Below are positions 19,701 through 28,426 of a DNA stretch of 52,358 bases, in pieces. The DNA is taken from positions 1-52,358 of the forward strand of contig JAFSNK010000011.1 in the NCBI GenBank assembly GCA_017447445.1. The letters run 5' to 3'. Made by a program: the position numbers and the translations under genes. Below the pieces are notes generated by a model, which did no database searches, was not told where the DNA came from, and saw nothing but the letters and a program-made list of their open reading frames with translations. Source of the DNA: Clostridia bacterium (GTDB taxonomy: Bacteria > Bacillota > Clostridia > Oscillospirales > CAG-382). Each line of letters opens with the position of its first letter. The first letter of the stretch is position 1.

Positions 19701-21193
19701 GCGGCGCTCTTATGCGGCCGGACGGGCACGATATCCCCTTCGAGACGTTCCTGGGCTTCCACGGCGAAAAAGCCCCGGATATCGACCTTAACTTCTCCGG
19801 CGACGTGCAGACGCTCTGCCACAAATACACCGAAACGCTGTTCGGCAAGGAAAACATATTCCGCGCCGGAACGGTGGGCACTCTGCAGGAGAAGAACTGC
19901 TACGGCTACGTTAAAAAATATCTGGAGGAGCACGGCGGCGCGCTCACCCGCGCGGAAACGGCGCGCATCGCCTACGGCTTCGTCGGGGTAAAGAACACCA
20001 CCGGACAGCACCCGGGCGGCATAGTCGTTATCCCGAAGGAATACGAGATATACGATTTCACACCCGTGCAGTACCCCGCCGAAAAGGAATCCAGCGGCGT
20101 CATCACCACGCACTTCGCTTTTGAATATCTGCACGACACGCTGTTGAAGCTCGATATGCTCGGGCACGACGTTCCGACGTTTTACCATATCCTGGAGCAA
20201 TACACCGGAATAGACGTCCGCACGGTAAAAATGAACGATAAAAAGGTGATCGACCTGTTCGCCGGCACCGAACCTCTGGGAGTTACGCCGGAACAGATCG
20301 GCTGCCGCATCGGCACGCTCGGACTGCCGGAGTTCGGCACCGATTACGCGATACAGATGATAATCGACGCGAAGCCCAAGACCTTCGCCGACCTGCTGCA
20401 GATCTCCGGGCTTTCCCACGGGACGGGGATATGGCTCGGCAACGGCAAGGACCTTATCGACAACGGCGTCTGCACGATCAGCGAGATAATCGGTACGCGC
20501 GACAGTATTATGCTTTACCTTATGCAGAAGGGGCTGGATTCCTCCACGGCGTTCAACTCCATGGAGCGTACCCGCAAAGGCAAAGGTCTGCTCCCCGAGC
20601 AGGAGGAGGAGATGCGCGCTCACAGCGTGCCGGAATGGTACATAGAATCCTGCAACAAGATAAAATATATGTTCCCCAAAGCGCACGCCGCCGCCTATAC
20701 CATCGCCTCGCTGCGGCTCGGATGGTTCAAAGTCTACCGCCCGCTGGAGTATTACGCCACCTATTTTACCGTTAAGGCGGACAACTTCGACGGCGAGCTC
20801 GTTATGGGCGGAAAGCACCGGCTGGAGGAACGGCTGCGCGCCATTAAAGAAATGCCCAACCCCACCAAAAAAGAAGAGGACGCGATAGTCTTTATCCGCG
20901 TGGTGCTGGAAATGTTCGCCCGCGGGATCGGGTTCCTGCCGGTGTCGATAGGCAGGTCCGAGGCAAAGGCGTTCGTGCCGGAAAACGGAAAGATACGGCT
21001 TCCGCTGTGCTCGCTCAACGGTTTGGGCGAATCCGTGGCGGAAAAGATCGTTTCGGTGATAAAGAACGGCGAAGCAGTCACGGTGGAGGAGCTGCGCGTC
21101 AAAGCTTCGATAAACAAAGCGATAATGGATATCCTTGTTAAAAACGACTGTCTCGGCGATCTGCCGGAAACCGACCAGATCACCATGTTTTAA
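16784..21193 (+). CDS. polC: DNA polymerase III alpha subunit, PolC type
   Basis: Replicative polymerase of low-GC Gram-positive type, carrying its own proofreading exonuclease; 1469 residues. The order is an N-terminal domain, an OB fold (about 225-350) and a PHP domain starting at HLHTNMSK (about 357). Inserted in it is a DEDDh exonuclease: FDIETTGL near 449, AHNAGFD, and HHRADADTEM. The zinc-binding region has CPEC and CPVC near 944-985, followed by the polymerase active-site motif PDIDLNFSG near 997. The C-terminal HhH region starts around LNGLGESVAEKI. The ATG follows the ispG stop without a gap, with AAAGGAAC as ribosome binding site. A second alpha subunit, DnaE, is encoded at 40068. 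Confidence 0.98.
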   Translation: MLEEFLQKFKKAVFTEKQKKTISGFSDYTLSTDRVNKRIAVKVSAREYIPPRELFSIEDAVKRAYEVNSVEFFPVYEGVEFSENYVPGVIETLKRSSKLDYGFFDGCECSYSSASRRCVITLRPFISADYLELNGAKNFIVQCVRAQFGTELDLYIEENTPDFSEYSNDRQSNIDESIRQGLAEVASEREKAKPSSSITGETQAQEPVYSRAEGENTVRVGQMTLDLSDIKPVFGVRKSWDLTPIANLKNGEQVCVGGKMFLAESKENYEGDKIVYTVYITDYSASVSARFSFPKDDAPSIPESPAYVLIAGRAEHRTTYDRALKKRVPEDEISINVKAMAKCAFVGRKDDAEEKRVELHLHTNMSKLDALSDPSDILARAEEWGMPAVAFTDHGTLQSYPIVMKALKKHPGVKPIYGIEGYLVDDTARAVFRCSSPEKIDFGESEFIIFDIETTGLSYKTCGITQIGAIKYKSEKTVDEFRTFVNPGMHIPEDIEKLTGISDETVKDAPCEKDAVEAFLRFCGGSMLIAHNAGFDVSFISRVAADNGIPFENPYLDTVALSRYINNDISRHTLDSLAKYYRLGDFDHHRADADTEMLARIFACMVGKLAQNGIYNVAEMNAAMAANCDPKRIPAYHITILVKNQVGLKNLYKLVSRSYLDYYSRYPRIPKTLLSEYREGLVLGSACSSGELYDAILRNQPESRLLKIADFYDYLEIMPDSNNGYLVESGELGADRAAAVEQLHENNRTIIRLAEKQNKPFVATGDVHFMDPEDEIYRQIMLYGVRNKSKGRESDALRTTGLYFRTTNEMLAEFAYLGEETARKAVIANPKAVIADFENVKPIPDGQYTPYIEGAEQELQQLCENTAHEMYGEELPEIVKTRMDRELGSIIKNGYAVLYVIARRLVQYSEENGYLVGSRGSVGSSFVATLAKISEVNPLPPHYVCPECKHSEFFTNGEVGSGFDLDDKNCPVCGALMRPDGHDIPFETFLGFHGEKAPDIDLNFSGDVQTLCHKYTETLFGKENIFRAGTVGTLQEKNCYGYVKKYLEEHGGALTRAETARIAYGFVGVKNTTGQHPGGIVVIPKEYEIYDFTPVQYPAEKESSGVITTHFAFEYLHDTLLKLDMLGHDVPTFYHILEQYTGIDVRTVKMNDKKVIDLFAGTEPLGVTPEQIGCRIGTLGLPEFGTDYAIQMIIDAKPKTFADLLQISGLSHGTGIWLGNGKDLIDNGVCTISEIIGTRDSIMLYLMQKGLDSSTAFNSMERTRKGKGLLPEQEEEMRAHSVPEWYIESCNKIKYMFPKAHAAAYTIASLRLGWFKVYRPLEYYATYFTVKADNFDGELVMGGKHRLEERLRAIKEMPNPTKKEEDAIVFIRVVLEMFARGIGFLPVSIGRSEAKAFVPENGKIRLPLCSLNGLGESVAEKIVSVIKNGEAVTVEELRVKASINKAIMDILVKNDCLGDLPETDQITMF

Positions 21194-21201
21194 GGTGAGT
21201 T

Positions 21202-22029
21202 ATGTTTATAGACAATCATTCGCATTCACAGTATTCCGGCGATATCGGGCCCGGGCGCGGCAGTTCCGTGCGGGAGCTTTGCCTTGCCGCCGAAGAAAAG
21301 GGGATAAAACAGCTTGCCGTGACCGACCACTGCGATATCGACGGCATCCGCGACGGGTATTTTGCCCCGCTCGACCACGAATCGGTCGCGCGGGACGTGC
21401 TCGCGGCAAAAGAGGAATTCCGCGGCAGGGTGAAGGTGCTGTTCGGCATCGAGCTCGGGCAGGGCACGCATATGCCGGCGGAATCCGAGGAGCTTCTGGC
21501 GAAGTATCCTTTCGATATCGTCCTCGGCTCGGTACACGCGGTAAGGGGTATCGTGGATTTTTCCGAGACCGACCTCGTATCGTTCGGCGCGCAGGGGCGC
21601 AAAGAGCTTTGGGAAAAATATATTTCCGAGCTGCTGGAAGCGATAGAGTGGGGAAAATTCGACGTGCTGACGCATATCACCTACCCCAAACGCTATTACT
21701 TAAAGCAGGGGATAACCGATTTCCCGGATATCGCGAACAGGGGCAGGGAATATTTCGAACCGGTCCTGCGCGCGGTGATAGAAAAGGGCATAACTCTGGA
21801 ATGCAACAGCTCCGGGCTGCGGCAGATAATGGGCGAATGCCTTCCCAACCGAGATCTGCTCGCTTTCTATTACGAGCTCGGCGGCAGGGACGTTACCGTC
21901 GGCAGCGACGCGCACCGCGCTTCGGATATCGGAGCCGGGATAAAAGAGGCGTGCGGATTGCTCAAGGATTTGGGATTCGAATATATAACAACTTTTGAAA
22001 ACCGCCATAAATCATACGAAAAACTCTAA
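21202..22029 (+). CDS. PHP-domain phosphatase (histidinol-phosphatase-like)
   Basis: A 275-residue stand-alone PHP metallophosphoesterase. Metal ligands are visible as the N-terminal NHSHSQYSGD, then VTDHCDIDG, the GSVHAVRG segment in the middle, and GSDAHRASDIG near the C-terminus. The layout matches HisK-type histidinol phosphatases, but no other his gene is in the window, so the substrate remains open. It starts 8 bases after polC with GGTGAG as ribosome binding site and is probably the last gene of that operon or part of it. Confidence 0.85.
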   Translation: MFIDNHSHSQYSGDIGPGRGSSVRELCLAAEEKGIKQLAVTDHCDIDGIRDGYFAPLDHESVARDVLAAKEEFRGRVKVLFGIELGQGTHMPAESEELLAKYPFDIVLGSVHAVRGIVDFSETDLVSFGAQGRKELWEKYISELLEAIEWGKFDVLTHITYPKRYYLKQGITDFPDIANRGREYFEPVLRAVIEKGITLECNSSGLRQIMGECLPNRDLLAFYYELGGRDVTVGSDAHRASDIGAGIKEACGLLKDLGFEYITTFENRHKSYEKL

Positions 22030-22043
22030 CGGAGGGAAACAGA

Positions 22044-22520
22044 ATGAAAGAACGCATTTTAGCTTATCTCGAAAAGGACGCGCGTATGCCGCACTCCGAT
22101 ATAGCGACGATGCTCGGCATTACGGAAGAAGAGGTCGACAGGATAGTCGCCGAATGCGAAGCGGAGGGGATAATCAAGGCATACCGCACGGTTGTGGACT
22201 GGACCCGCACCGGGAAGAACCGCGTCGCCGCGCTTATCGAGCTCAAAACCATTCCTCAGCGCGACAGGGGCTTTACCGCCGTCGCGGAGCGCATCTGCAA
22301 TTTCCCGGAGGTCGCGTCGGTTACTCTTATGTCCGGCGGGTTCGACCTCGCCATTACCGTGGAGGGCGACAGTATGCGCGACGTGGCGATGTTCGTCGCG
22401 GAAAAGCTTGCGACGATAGAAGGCGTTACCGCCACCGCGACTCACTTCGAGCTGCAGAAGTACAAGGAGCACGGCGTGATATACGGCGCCGAAACGACGG
22501 ATAAAAGAGGGAACGAATAG
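22044..22520 (+). CDS. Lrp/AsnC-family transcriptional regulator
   Basis: 158 residues. An N-terminal winged helix (about 1-60, with IATMLGITEEEVDRIVAE) is followed by a RAM/AsnC ligand-binding domain (about 65-140, with the GGFDLAITVEG strand-turn). Such proteins sense amino acids and often regulate neighbouring amino-acid genes. The next gene, an aminotransferase, overlaps its stop codon by one base, so the two are a co-expressed pair; control of the pair by this regulator is a reasonable inference. The start has the GGAGGG ribosome binding site. Confidence 0.92.
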   Translation: MKERILAYLEKDARMPHSDIATMLGITEEEVDRIVAECEAEGIIKAYRTVVDWTRTGKNRVAALIELKTIPQRDRGFTAVAERICNFPEVASVTLMSGGFDLAITVEGDSMRDVAMFVAEKLATIEGVTATATHFELQKYKEHGVIYGAETTDKRGNE

Positions 22521-23689
22521 TGGATTTCGACGGAAAAAGCCGCGTATCGTCGGCAATAACCGGAATAAAACCCTCCGGCATACGTAAGTTTTTCGATATA
22601 TTGAACGAGATGAAGGACGTTGTGGCGCTCACCGTGGGGCAGCCGGATTTCGTCACGCCGTGGCACATCCGCGACGCTGGCATCCGCTCGCTCGAGGAGG
22701 GGCTTACTTACTACACGTCGAACAACGGACTTATAGAGTTCCGCGAAGAGATCGCGGCATACCAGAAGCGCCGCTTCGGGCTGGAATACGACGCGAAGAC
22801 GGAGATAATCGTTACCGTGGGCGGCAGCGAGGCGATAGATATCGCCATACGCGCGCTTACCGACCCGGGCGACGAGGTGATAATCCCCGAACCCTGCTTC
22901 GTCTGTTACGATCCCATCGCGCGGCTCGCGGGGGGCGTCCCGGTAAAGATCGCGCTAAAACCGGAGGACGGGTTCAGACTCACTCCGGAAAGCTTGAAGG
23001 CGGCGCTGACTCCTCGCACGAAGCTGCTCGTGCTGCCGTTCCCGAACAACCCCACGGGCTCGGTCATGCGCAAAGCCGACCTCGAAGCGATAGCGGAGGT
23101 GCTTCGCGGAACGGACGTCTGCATACTGTCCGACGAGATATACGCCGAACTCACCTACGGCGAAAAGCACGTTTCCGTCGCCTCGATACCCGGTATGCGG
23201 GAGCGCACGATCGTCGTAAACGGCTTTTCCAAAGCGTATGCGATGACCGGATGGCGGCTCGGATATACGCTCGCGCCGGAATACTTCACAAAGCAGATGG
23301 CGAAGGTGCACCAGTACGCGATAATGTGCGCGCCCACCACCTCGCAGTACGCCGCCGTGGAGGCGCTTCGCGCGGGGGACGGCGACATAGAATATATGAA
23401 AGGCGAATACGAGGGGCGCCGCAGACTGATCGTGAGCGAGCTCAAACGTATCGGCATCGACGTATTTATGCCGGAGGGCGCGTTCTACGTGTTCGCGGAC
23501 CTGCGTAAGTTCGGTATGGACGACGAGACGTTCTGCCGCCGCCTGCTGGACGAAAAGCACTGCGCCATCGTCCCGGGCAGCGCCTTCGGCGAAAACGGGC
23601 GCGGCTTCGCGCGGCTTTCCTACGCCTATTCGCCCGTGCATATCCGCAAAGCGGTAAATCGCATAGAGGAGTTTATACAAACGCTATGA
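22520..23689 (+). CDS. PLP-dependent aminotransferase, class I/II
   Basis: A fold-type I aminotransferase of 389 residues, start GTG. Visible landmarks are LTVGQPDF near the N-terminus, the LPFPNNPTGS segment, the LSDEIYAELTYG loop with the PLP-pairing Asp, and the Schiff-base Lys in VNGFSKAYAMTGWRLGY. The C-terminal Arg that binds the substrate carboxylate is expected in RGFARLSYA. It resembles the aspartate/aromatic aminotransferase group (PatA/AspC-like), but the substrate cannot be fixed. It is translationally coupled to the Lrp gene upstream and overlaps ispE by 4 bases downstream. Confidence 0.93.
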   Translation: MDFDGKSRVSSAITGIKPSGIRKFFDILNEMKDVVALTVGQPDFVTPWHIRDAGIRSLEEGLTYYTSNNGLIEFREEIAAYQKRRFGLEYDAKTEIIVTVGGSEAIDIAIRALTDPGDEVIIPEPCFVCYDPIARLAGGVPVKIALKPEDGFRLTPESLKAALTPRTKLLVLPFPNNPTGSVMRKADLEAIAEVLRGTDVCILSDEIYAELTYGEKHVSVASIPGMRERTIVVNGFSKAYAMTGWRLGYTLAPEYFTKQMAKVHQYAIMCAPTTSQYAAVEALRAGDGDIEYMKGEYEGRRRLIVSELKRIGIDVFMPEGAFYVFADLRKFGMDDETFCRRLLDEKHCAIVPGSAFGENGRGFARLSYAYSPVHIRKAVNRIEEFIQTL

Positions 23690-24522
23690 ACATAAAGGCA
23701 TACGCCAAGATCAATCTCACTCTGGATATCCTGGGGCTCCGCGCGGACGGGTTCCACGAGCTCGGCTCCGTCACTGCCCCTATCTCGCTTTACGACAGTA
23801 TATCCATAGAAAAAAGCGATTCTAACGTTTTCAAATGCGACCTTCCGGAGCTCCGCGGGGACGATAATTTCTGCGTCCGCGCGCGGGACGCGTTCTTCGC
23901 CCGCGTCGGTTCGGCACAGCCGGTTTTGATAAAGCTTCAAAAGCATATCCCCTATCCGGCGGGACTCGGCGGCGGTAGCGCAGACGCGGCGGCGGTGCTC
24001 AACGGGCTCAACGCGCTGTTCGGCGAGCCGTTATCCGCCGAGGAGCTTTTCGCGATCGGCGCGGAGGTCGGCTCCGACGTGCCAATGTGTATGCTGGGCA
24101 AATGCGCGCTCTGCCGCGGCAGGGGCGAAAAGCTCACTCCGCTTTCCGGCGTGCCGAAGCTGTATATCACCGTCGCCATAGGCGAAGGGCGGCTGCCCAC
24201 CGCGAAGGTGTTCAGGGAATACGACGCTTCCGGCGCGAAGCCCACCGACCATACCGGCGCTTTTATAAAAGCCGCCGAAACGGGCGACGAAAAAGCGATG
24301 CTCGCCGCGATGGGCAACGGGTTCACCGATATATGCGCCTCGCTTTGCCCCGAAACCAGGGAGATGCGCTCCAGACTGCGCTCCTGCGGGGCGAAAGCCG
24401 CCGTGCTTTCCGGCTCCGGCCCCGCCGTCTACGGCGTGTTCCCGAACGCGCAGGCGGCGATGGACGCCGCGCGTGAGATGCGGCAAAAGGGATTCTTCGC
24501 CGTAAACTGCGAAACCATGTGA
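23686..24522 (+). CDS. ispE: 4-diphosphocytidyl-2-C-methyl-D-erythritol kinase
   Basis: MEP-pathway kinase of the GHMP family, 278 residues. It shows AYAKINLTLDI at the N-terminus, the ATP-binding glycine run PAGLGGGSADAAA near 90-102, GSDVPMC, and the C-terminal LSGSGPAVYG motif. It overlaps the aminotransferase stop by 4 bases. With dxr and ispG it is the third MEP gene in this window. ispE next to spoIIR is a neighbourhood known from Clostridia. Confidence 0.96.
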   Translation: MNIKAYAKINLTLDILGLRADGFHELGSVTAPISLYDSISIEKSDSNVFKCDLPELRGDDNFCVRARDAFFARVGSAQPVLIKLQKHIPYPAGLGGGSADAAAVLNGLNALFGEPLSAEELFAIGAEVGSDVPMCMLGKCALCRGRGEKLTPLSGVPKLYITVAIGEGRLPTAKVFREYDASGAKPTDHTGAFIKAAETGDEKAMLAAMGNGFTDICASLCPETREMRSRLRSCGAKAAVLSGSGPAVYGVFPNAQAAMDAAREMRQKGFFAVNCETM

Positions 24523-24594
24523 ATAAACTCTCCTTTCCCGGGCGAAACTCGATTCGGAACAAAAACCGTTTCGAAAACGGAAAGGAGAACCGAT

Positions 24595-25182
24595 ATGTAC
24601 TTACACAGACCGCTGCTTTCGCGCTGTTTTGCGCTTTTCGCCGCCTGCTTCCTGCTGCTGAACGCGGTGGACGCTTTAGTCCCCGGCAGGGAAAGCGGCA
24701 TATTCGACGGCGTGATACGCCTGCACGTAATAGCGGACGGAGACGGGAAAGAGGAACAGCGCGTTAAGCTGCTGGTGCGCGACAGGATACTCGCGGAGTT
24801 TTCCGGCGCGCTTTCCGCCGCGGGCGATATCCGGGCCGCCGCCGATACCGCTTCCAAGCTTATTCCGCGTATATGCGAAACGGCGAACCGCGTGCTTGCC
24901 GAAAACGGCGCCCCCTACAAAGCGCGGGCTTATCTCGTGCGCGAACGCTATCCCACCCGCGACTACGGCGGAATATCGCTGCCCTCGGGGGAATACTGTT
25001 CGTTAAAGATCGTTCTCGGCGAAGGGAACGGAAAAAACTGGTGGTGCGTTATGTTCCCGCCGCTTTGCTTCGGCGCATCCGCGAAAGCGCTGGCGGACAC
25101 CGCGGTGGGGGAACGCTCCGCCCGCGTTTTTACAAAGAAAAAATACGTTTTCCGGTTCAAGCTGCTTGAACTGTTCGGGTGA
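24595..25182 (+). CDS. spoIIR: stage II sporulation protein R
   Basis: Secreted forespore signalling protein, needed for SpoIIGA-dependent activation of pro-sigma-E in the mother cell of endospore formers. 195 residues: an N-terminal hydrophobic export segment (about 10-30), then the family hallmarks IRLHVIADGDG (near 42), LVRDRIL, and NWWCVMFPPLCF in the C-terminal half. The ribosome binding site AAAGGAGAA precedes the ATG. It is the clearest sporulation marker in the window. In other species the gene is transcribed by sigma-F; I could not identify a convincing sigma-F promoter in the 72 bases upstream. Confidence 0.93.
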   Translation: MYLHRPLLSRCFALFAACFLLLNAVDALVPGRESGIFDGVIRLHVIADGDGKEEQRVKLLVRDRILAEFSGALSAAGDIRAAADTASKLIPRICETANRVLAENGAPYKARAYLVRERYPTRDYGGISLPSGEYCSLKIVLGEGNGKNWWCVMFPPLCFGASAKALADTAVGERSARVFTKKKYVFRFKLLELFG

Positions 25183-25189
25183 AAAAACA

Positions 25190-28100
25190 ATGCTGTACCG
25201 AATTTTCGGCTCCGCGGGGAGCGGCAAAACCGAATATATGCTGCGGGCTTTGGGCGAAGCGGCGAAAAAAGGGATACGCTGCTGGCTTATAGTGCCGGAA
25301 CAGCAGTCCGTCGCCTATGAATCGCTGCTCTGCGAAAGGTTCGGCGACGGGATAAACCTTGTGTGCGAAACGCTCAACTTCGAACGACTCCCCAACCGGG
25401 TCGCGCGCGAATACGGCGGGCTCGCGGTGAATAATATCGACAAAGGGGGCGCTTGCGCCCTTTTGTCGCTTACGGCGGAAGGACTGCGCGACAAGCTCAA
25501 AGAATATTCCGCCGTGGCGTCCGACGCGGATTTCGCGAAATCGCTGCTTGCGCTTTCGGAGCGTATAAAAACCTGTATGGTCACCCCCGAAATGCTCGAG
25601 TCCGCGGCGGAGGACGCCTCGCTTTCGGACGATCCGGCGCTTTGCGAAAAGTTAAAAGAGCTTGCGCTGATACTTAAAGAATACGGAAAAAACTTCGGCG
25701 AAGGACTGCTCGACCCGCGCGACGCGCTCACGAAGCTCGCGGCGGAGCTGCCCGAAAAGCCGTTTTTCAAAAACTCCTGCGTTTTCATCGACGGCTATTA
25801 TAACTTCACCGCGCAGGAGCACGCGGTGATATCCGCCGTGTCCGCGCAGTGCAGGGATATATACGTTTCCTTCACCGTCGACGGCGACCGCGCCTTTTTC
25901 GCGGAGAACCTGCGCTCCGCGGATATAATAAAACGCACGTCCGGCTGCGGATGCGCCGACGTTCCGGTGGGCAAATACCGCCGGGGCGAAAAGGATTCGC
26001 TGCGGTTCCTTGAATCGCATATCTGGGGGCCGGTGAACGCGGCTTTCCGCGGCGACGACGGCGGCGTGAAATTCATACTCGCCGGAGACAGGTTCGAGGA
26101 ATGCGAGGCGGCGGCGGCGGAGATACTCGCGTACGTCCGCGCCGGGGGGCGCTGGCGTGACATAACCGTGCTCGCCGGGGCGCCGGATTCCTATACCGGT
26201 ATAGTCGATCCGGTCTTTGAGCGCGCGGGGATAAAATGCTATATTTCCGCGCACGAGCCGCTGCTCGGAAAGCCGCTGTTTTCGTTTATGCTTTCGTCGC
26301 TCGCGGTCGTCGCGGAGAATTTTTCGCTTCGCAGCGTAAAACGGTATATCAAAAGCGGCTATTCGGGGCTTTCCGTGTCGGAAAGCGATATCCTGCTCGG
26401 CTACGCGGAATCCTGGAACGTTTCCGGCGCCGGCTGGTACGGCGAAGCCGAATGGACGATGGACCCGGAGGGCTACCGCGAAGGCGGGATGTCCGAACGC
26501 GGCGCGAAGATATTGAAGATCGCGTCGGCGGCGCGTGAAAAGCTCGTTCCCCCGCTTGCCGCCCTGCGCGAAGCGCTTTCGGTCCCGGGGCTCACCGTGG
26601 AACGGGGAGTAAAGGCGATATACAACCACCTGATCGCCTGCGGCGCGGACGAAAAACTGCGCGTTTCCGCACAGCGAAAGCTCGAAAACGGCGACCGCGA
26701 GGGTTCGGACCGCGAAGCGGCGCTGTGGAAACAGCTTATGAACATACTCGACCAGCTTTATTCGGTCTGCGGTCCGCGCGTGATAAACGCCAAACGGATG
26801 TACTCGCTTGTAAAGCTGGTTTGCGAAAACTACGCCCCCGGGGCGATCCCCGCCTCCTCCGATTCGGTCACCTTCGGCGACGCGTCGCTGGTCCGCGCCG
26901 GAGGGTGCGGAATGCTTATACTTCTGGGCGTCTGCGACGGCGAATTCCCCCGTCCTGCCTCGCGCGGGGCGTTCTTCGACAGGGACGAGGCGGCGGCGCT
27001 GGAGGGCGCCGGGCTGGAGCTTGCCGACACCACCGAAAAGGCGGTGAACACCGGGCGCTTTCTGGTCTATTCGGCGTTCGCCGCGCCCAAGCGGAAGCTC
27101 GTGCTGTGCTGCCCTTGCGCCGAGCTCGCGGGGGACGAGCTGCGTCCGTCAGCGGCGTTCGTTTCCGCGCGCGCAATGCTTCCGGACGCGGAGCTGCTCG
27201 ATACGCGCGGCAAAAAATCGCCGTATTCCGCCGAAAGCGTCGCTTCCGCCTTCCCTTATCTCGCGCAGTCGCCCCTGCGCGATAAGATCGCCGCGGCGCT
27301 CGACAAACGCGGCGAAAAATACTTCACCGACGCGCCCGCGGTGTTCGATCCCGAATCCCGCATAGATTTCGAAAGCGACACGCTCCTGCTTTCTCCCTCG
27401 CGCTTCGAGCGTTACGCGCTCTGCCCGTTTTCCTTCTTCGGCAACTATCTGCTGGGACTTAAAGAAAAGAAAAAGAACGACTGGTCCGCGCCGGAGATAG
27501 GCAATTTCATACATAAGATACTGGAACAGTTCATGCGGCGCTGCGTCGAAAGCGGCAGATTCGTCTGCTTTACGGACGCGGAGCGCCGCGCGCTTGTACG
27601 CGAGCTCGCAAAGGAATATTTCCTGGACGTTATCGGCGAAGCGAACGCGAAAAACAAGCGCTTCGCGCACACCTACGAAAATATGATACGCACGCTCGAC
27701 CTCGTTACGAAAAGTATGACAGCTGAGTTCGCGGAAAGCAGGTTCACCCCCGCGGGGTTCGAATTCCGCATCGGCATCGGCGAAGCGGATCTTCCCCCCG
27801 TGCGGTACGATACCGAAAGCGGGCGGGTGCTGTTGCGCGGGAGCATCGACCGGGTGGACGTCTACGTCCGCAACGGCGTGACCTACGTCCGCGTTATCGA
27901 TTACAAAACCTATAAAAAACGCCTGCGCGCCGACCTTGTCGCCTGCGGGCTCGACACGCAGATGCTTCACTATCTGTTCGCCTACTGCGGCGCCGAAAAC
28001 GCCGTTCCGGCGGGCGTGCTTTATTACACGGTCGCGCTTCCGTCCGTGGAGATAAGCGGCGAGGAAAGCGACGCGGAAATATTGGAAAAAGCCGAAAAAG

Positions 28101-28426
28101 CGCTCACGCGCGAAGGGCTTTTGCTAAACGACCCGGAAATAGTTTTCGCGATGAGCGAAAGTCTGCGGTTCGTGCCGGTCTCGCGCAGGGCGGACGGCTC
28201 GATATACGACCGCGGCAAGCGCCTGCGCACCCCGGAAGAGTTCGACGCGCTTCGCGCGGCTCTGGGCGACGCGGTGAACGAACTTGCAAACCGGGTGTTC
28301 GCGGGGGATATGGATATCGCCCCGCGTGAGGAGGGGGACCCCTGCAAGTATTGCAGACTGCAGGAATTCTGCCGCGCCTCCGGCGGAAAGGGGGAAGACG
28401 ATGGAACTGACGAAGACGCAGAGTAA
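25190..28426 (+). CDS. addB: helicase-exonuclease AddAB, subunit AddB
   Basis: Subunit B of the AddAB (RexAB) recombination nuclease, which processes double-strand ends for RecA. About 1078 residues. The Walker A motif GSAGSGKT is at residues 7-14. The C-terminal nuclease domain has RVIDYKTYKK near 902, and a CPFSF cysteine near 743 together with CKYCRLQEFC near 1050 make the iron-sulphur-stabilised nuclease. I chose the ATG at 25190; an upstream in-frame TTG would lie inside spoIIR with no ribosome binding site. It overlaps addA by 26 bases. Confidence 0.95.
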   Translation: MLYRIFGSAGSGKTEYMLRALGEAAKKGIRCWLIVPEQQSVAYESLLCERFGDGINLVCETLNFERLPNRVAREYGGLAVNNIDKGGACALLSLTAEGLRDKLKEYSAVASDADFAKSLLALSERIKTCMVTPEMLESAAEDASLSDDPALCEKLKELALILKEYGKNFGEGLLDPRDALTKLAAELPEKPFFKNSCVFIDGYYNFTAQEHAVISAVSAQCRDIYVSFTVDGDRAFFAENLRSADIIKRTSGCGCADVPVGKYRRGEKDSLRFLESHIWGPVNAAFRGDDGGVKFILAGDRFEECEAAAAEILAYVRAGGRWRDITVLAGAPDSYTGIVDPVFERAGIKCYISAHEPLLGKPLFSFMLSSLAVVAENFSLRSVKRYIKSGYSGLSVSESDILLGYAESWNVSGAGWYGEAEWTMDPEGYREGGMSERGAKILKIASAAREKLVPPLAALREALSVPGLTVERGVKAIYNHLIACGADEKLRVSAQRKLENGDREGSDREAALWKQLMNILDQLYSVCGPRVINAKRMYSLVKLVCENYAPGAIPASSDSVTFGDASLVRAGGCGMLILLGVCDGEFPRPASRGAFFDRDEAAALEGAGLELADTTEKAVNTGRFLVYSAFAAPKRKLVLCCPCAELAGDELRPSAAFVSARAMLPDAELLDTRGKKSPYSAESVASAFPYLAQSPLRDKIAAALDKRGEKYFTDAPAVFDPESRIDFESDTLLLSPSRFERYALCPFSFFGNYLLGLKEKKKNDWSAPEIGNFIHKILEQFMRRCVESGRFVCFTDAERRALVRELAKEYFLDVIGEANAKNKRFAHTYENMIRTLDLVTKSMTAEFAESRFTPAGFEFRIGIGEADLPPVRYDTESGRVLLRGSIDRVDVYVRNGVTYVRVIDYKTYKKRLRADLVACGLDTQMLHYLFAYCGAENAVPAGVLYYTVALPSVEISGEESDAEILEKAEKALTREGLLLNDPEIVFAMSESLRFVPVSRRADGSIYDRGKRLRTPEEFDALRAALGDAVNELANRVFAGDMDIAPREEGDPCKYCRLQEFCRASGGKGEDDGTDEDAE

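Noticed and set aside
18491..20818. 775-codon open frame opposite polC
   Set aside because: It lies wholly inside the conserved exonuclease and polymerase domains of PolC and has no start signal; a codon-bias shadow.
24523..24594. Sigma-F promoter in front of spoIIR
   Set aside because: GTGAATAAA near the ispE stop has some -10 resemblance but no matching -35 at the right distance.
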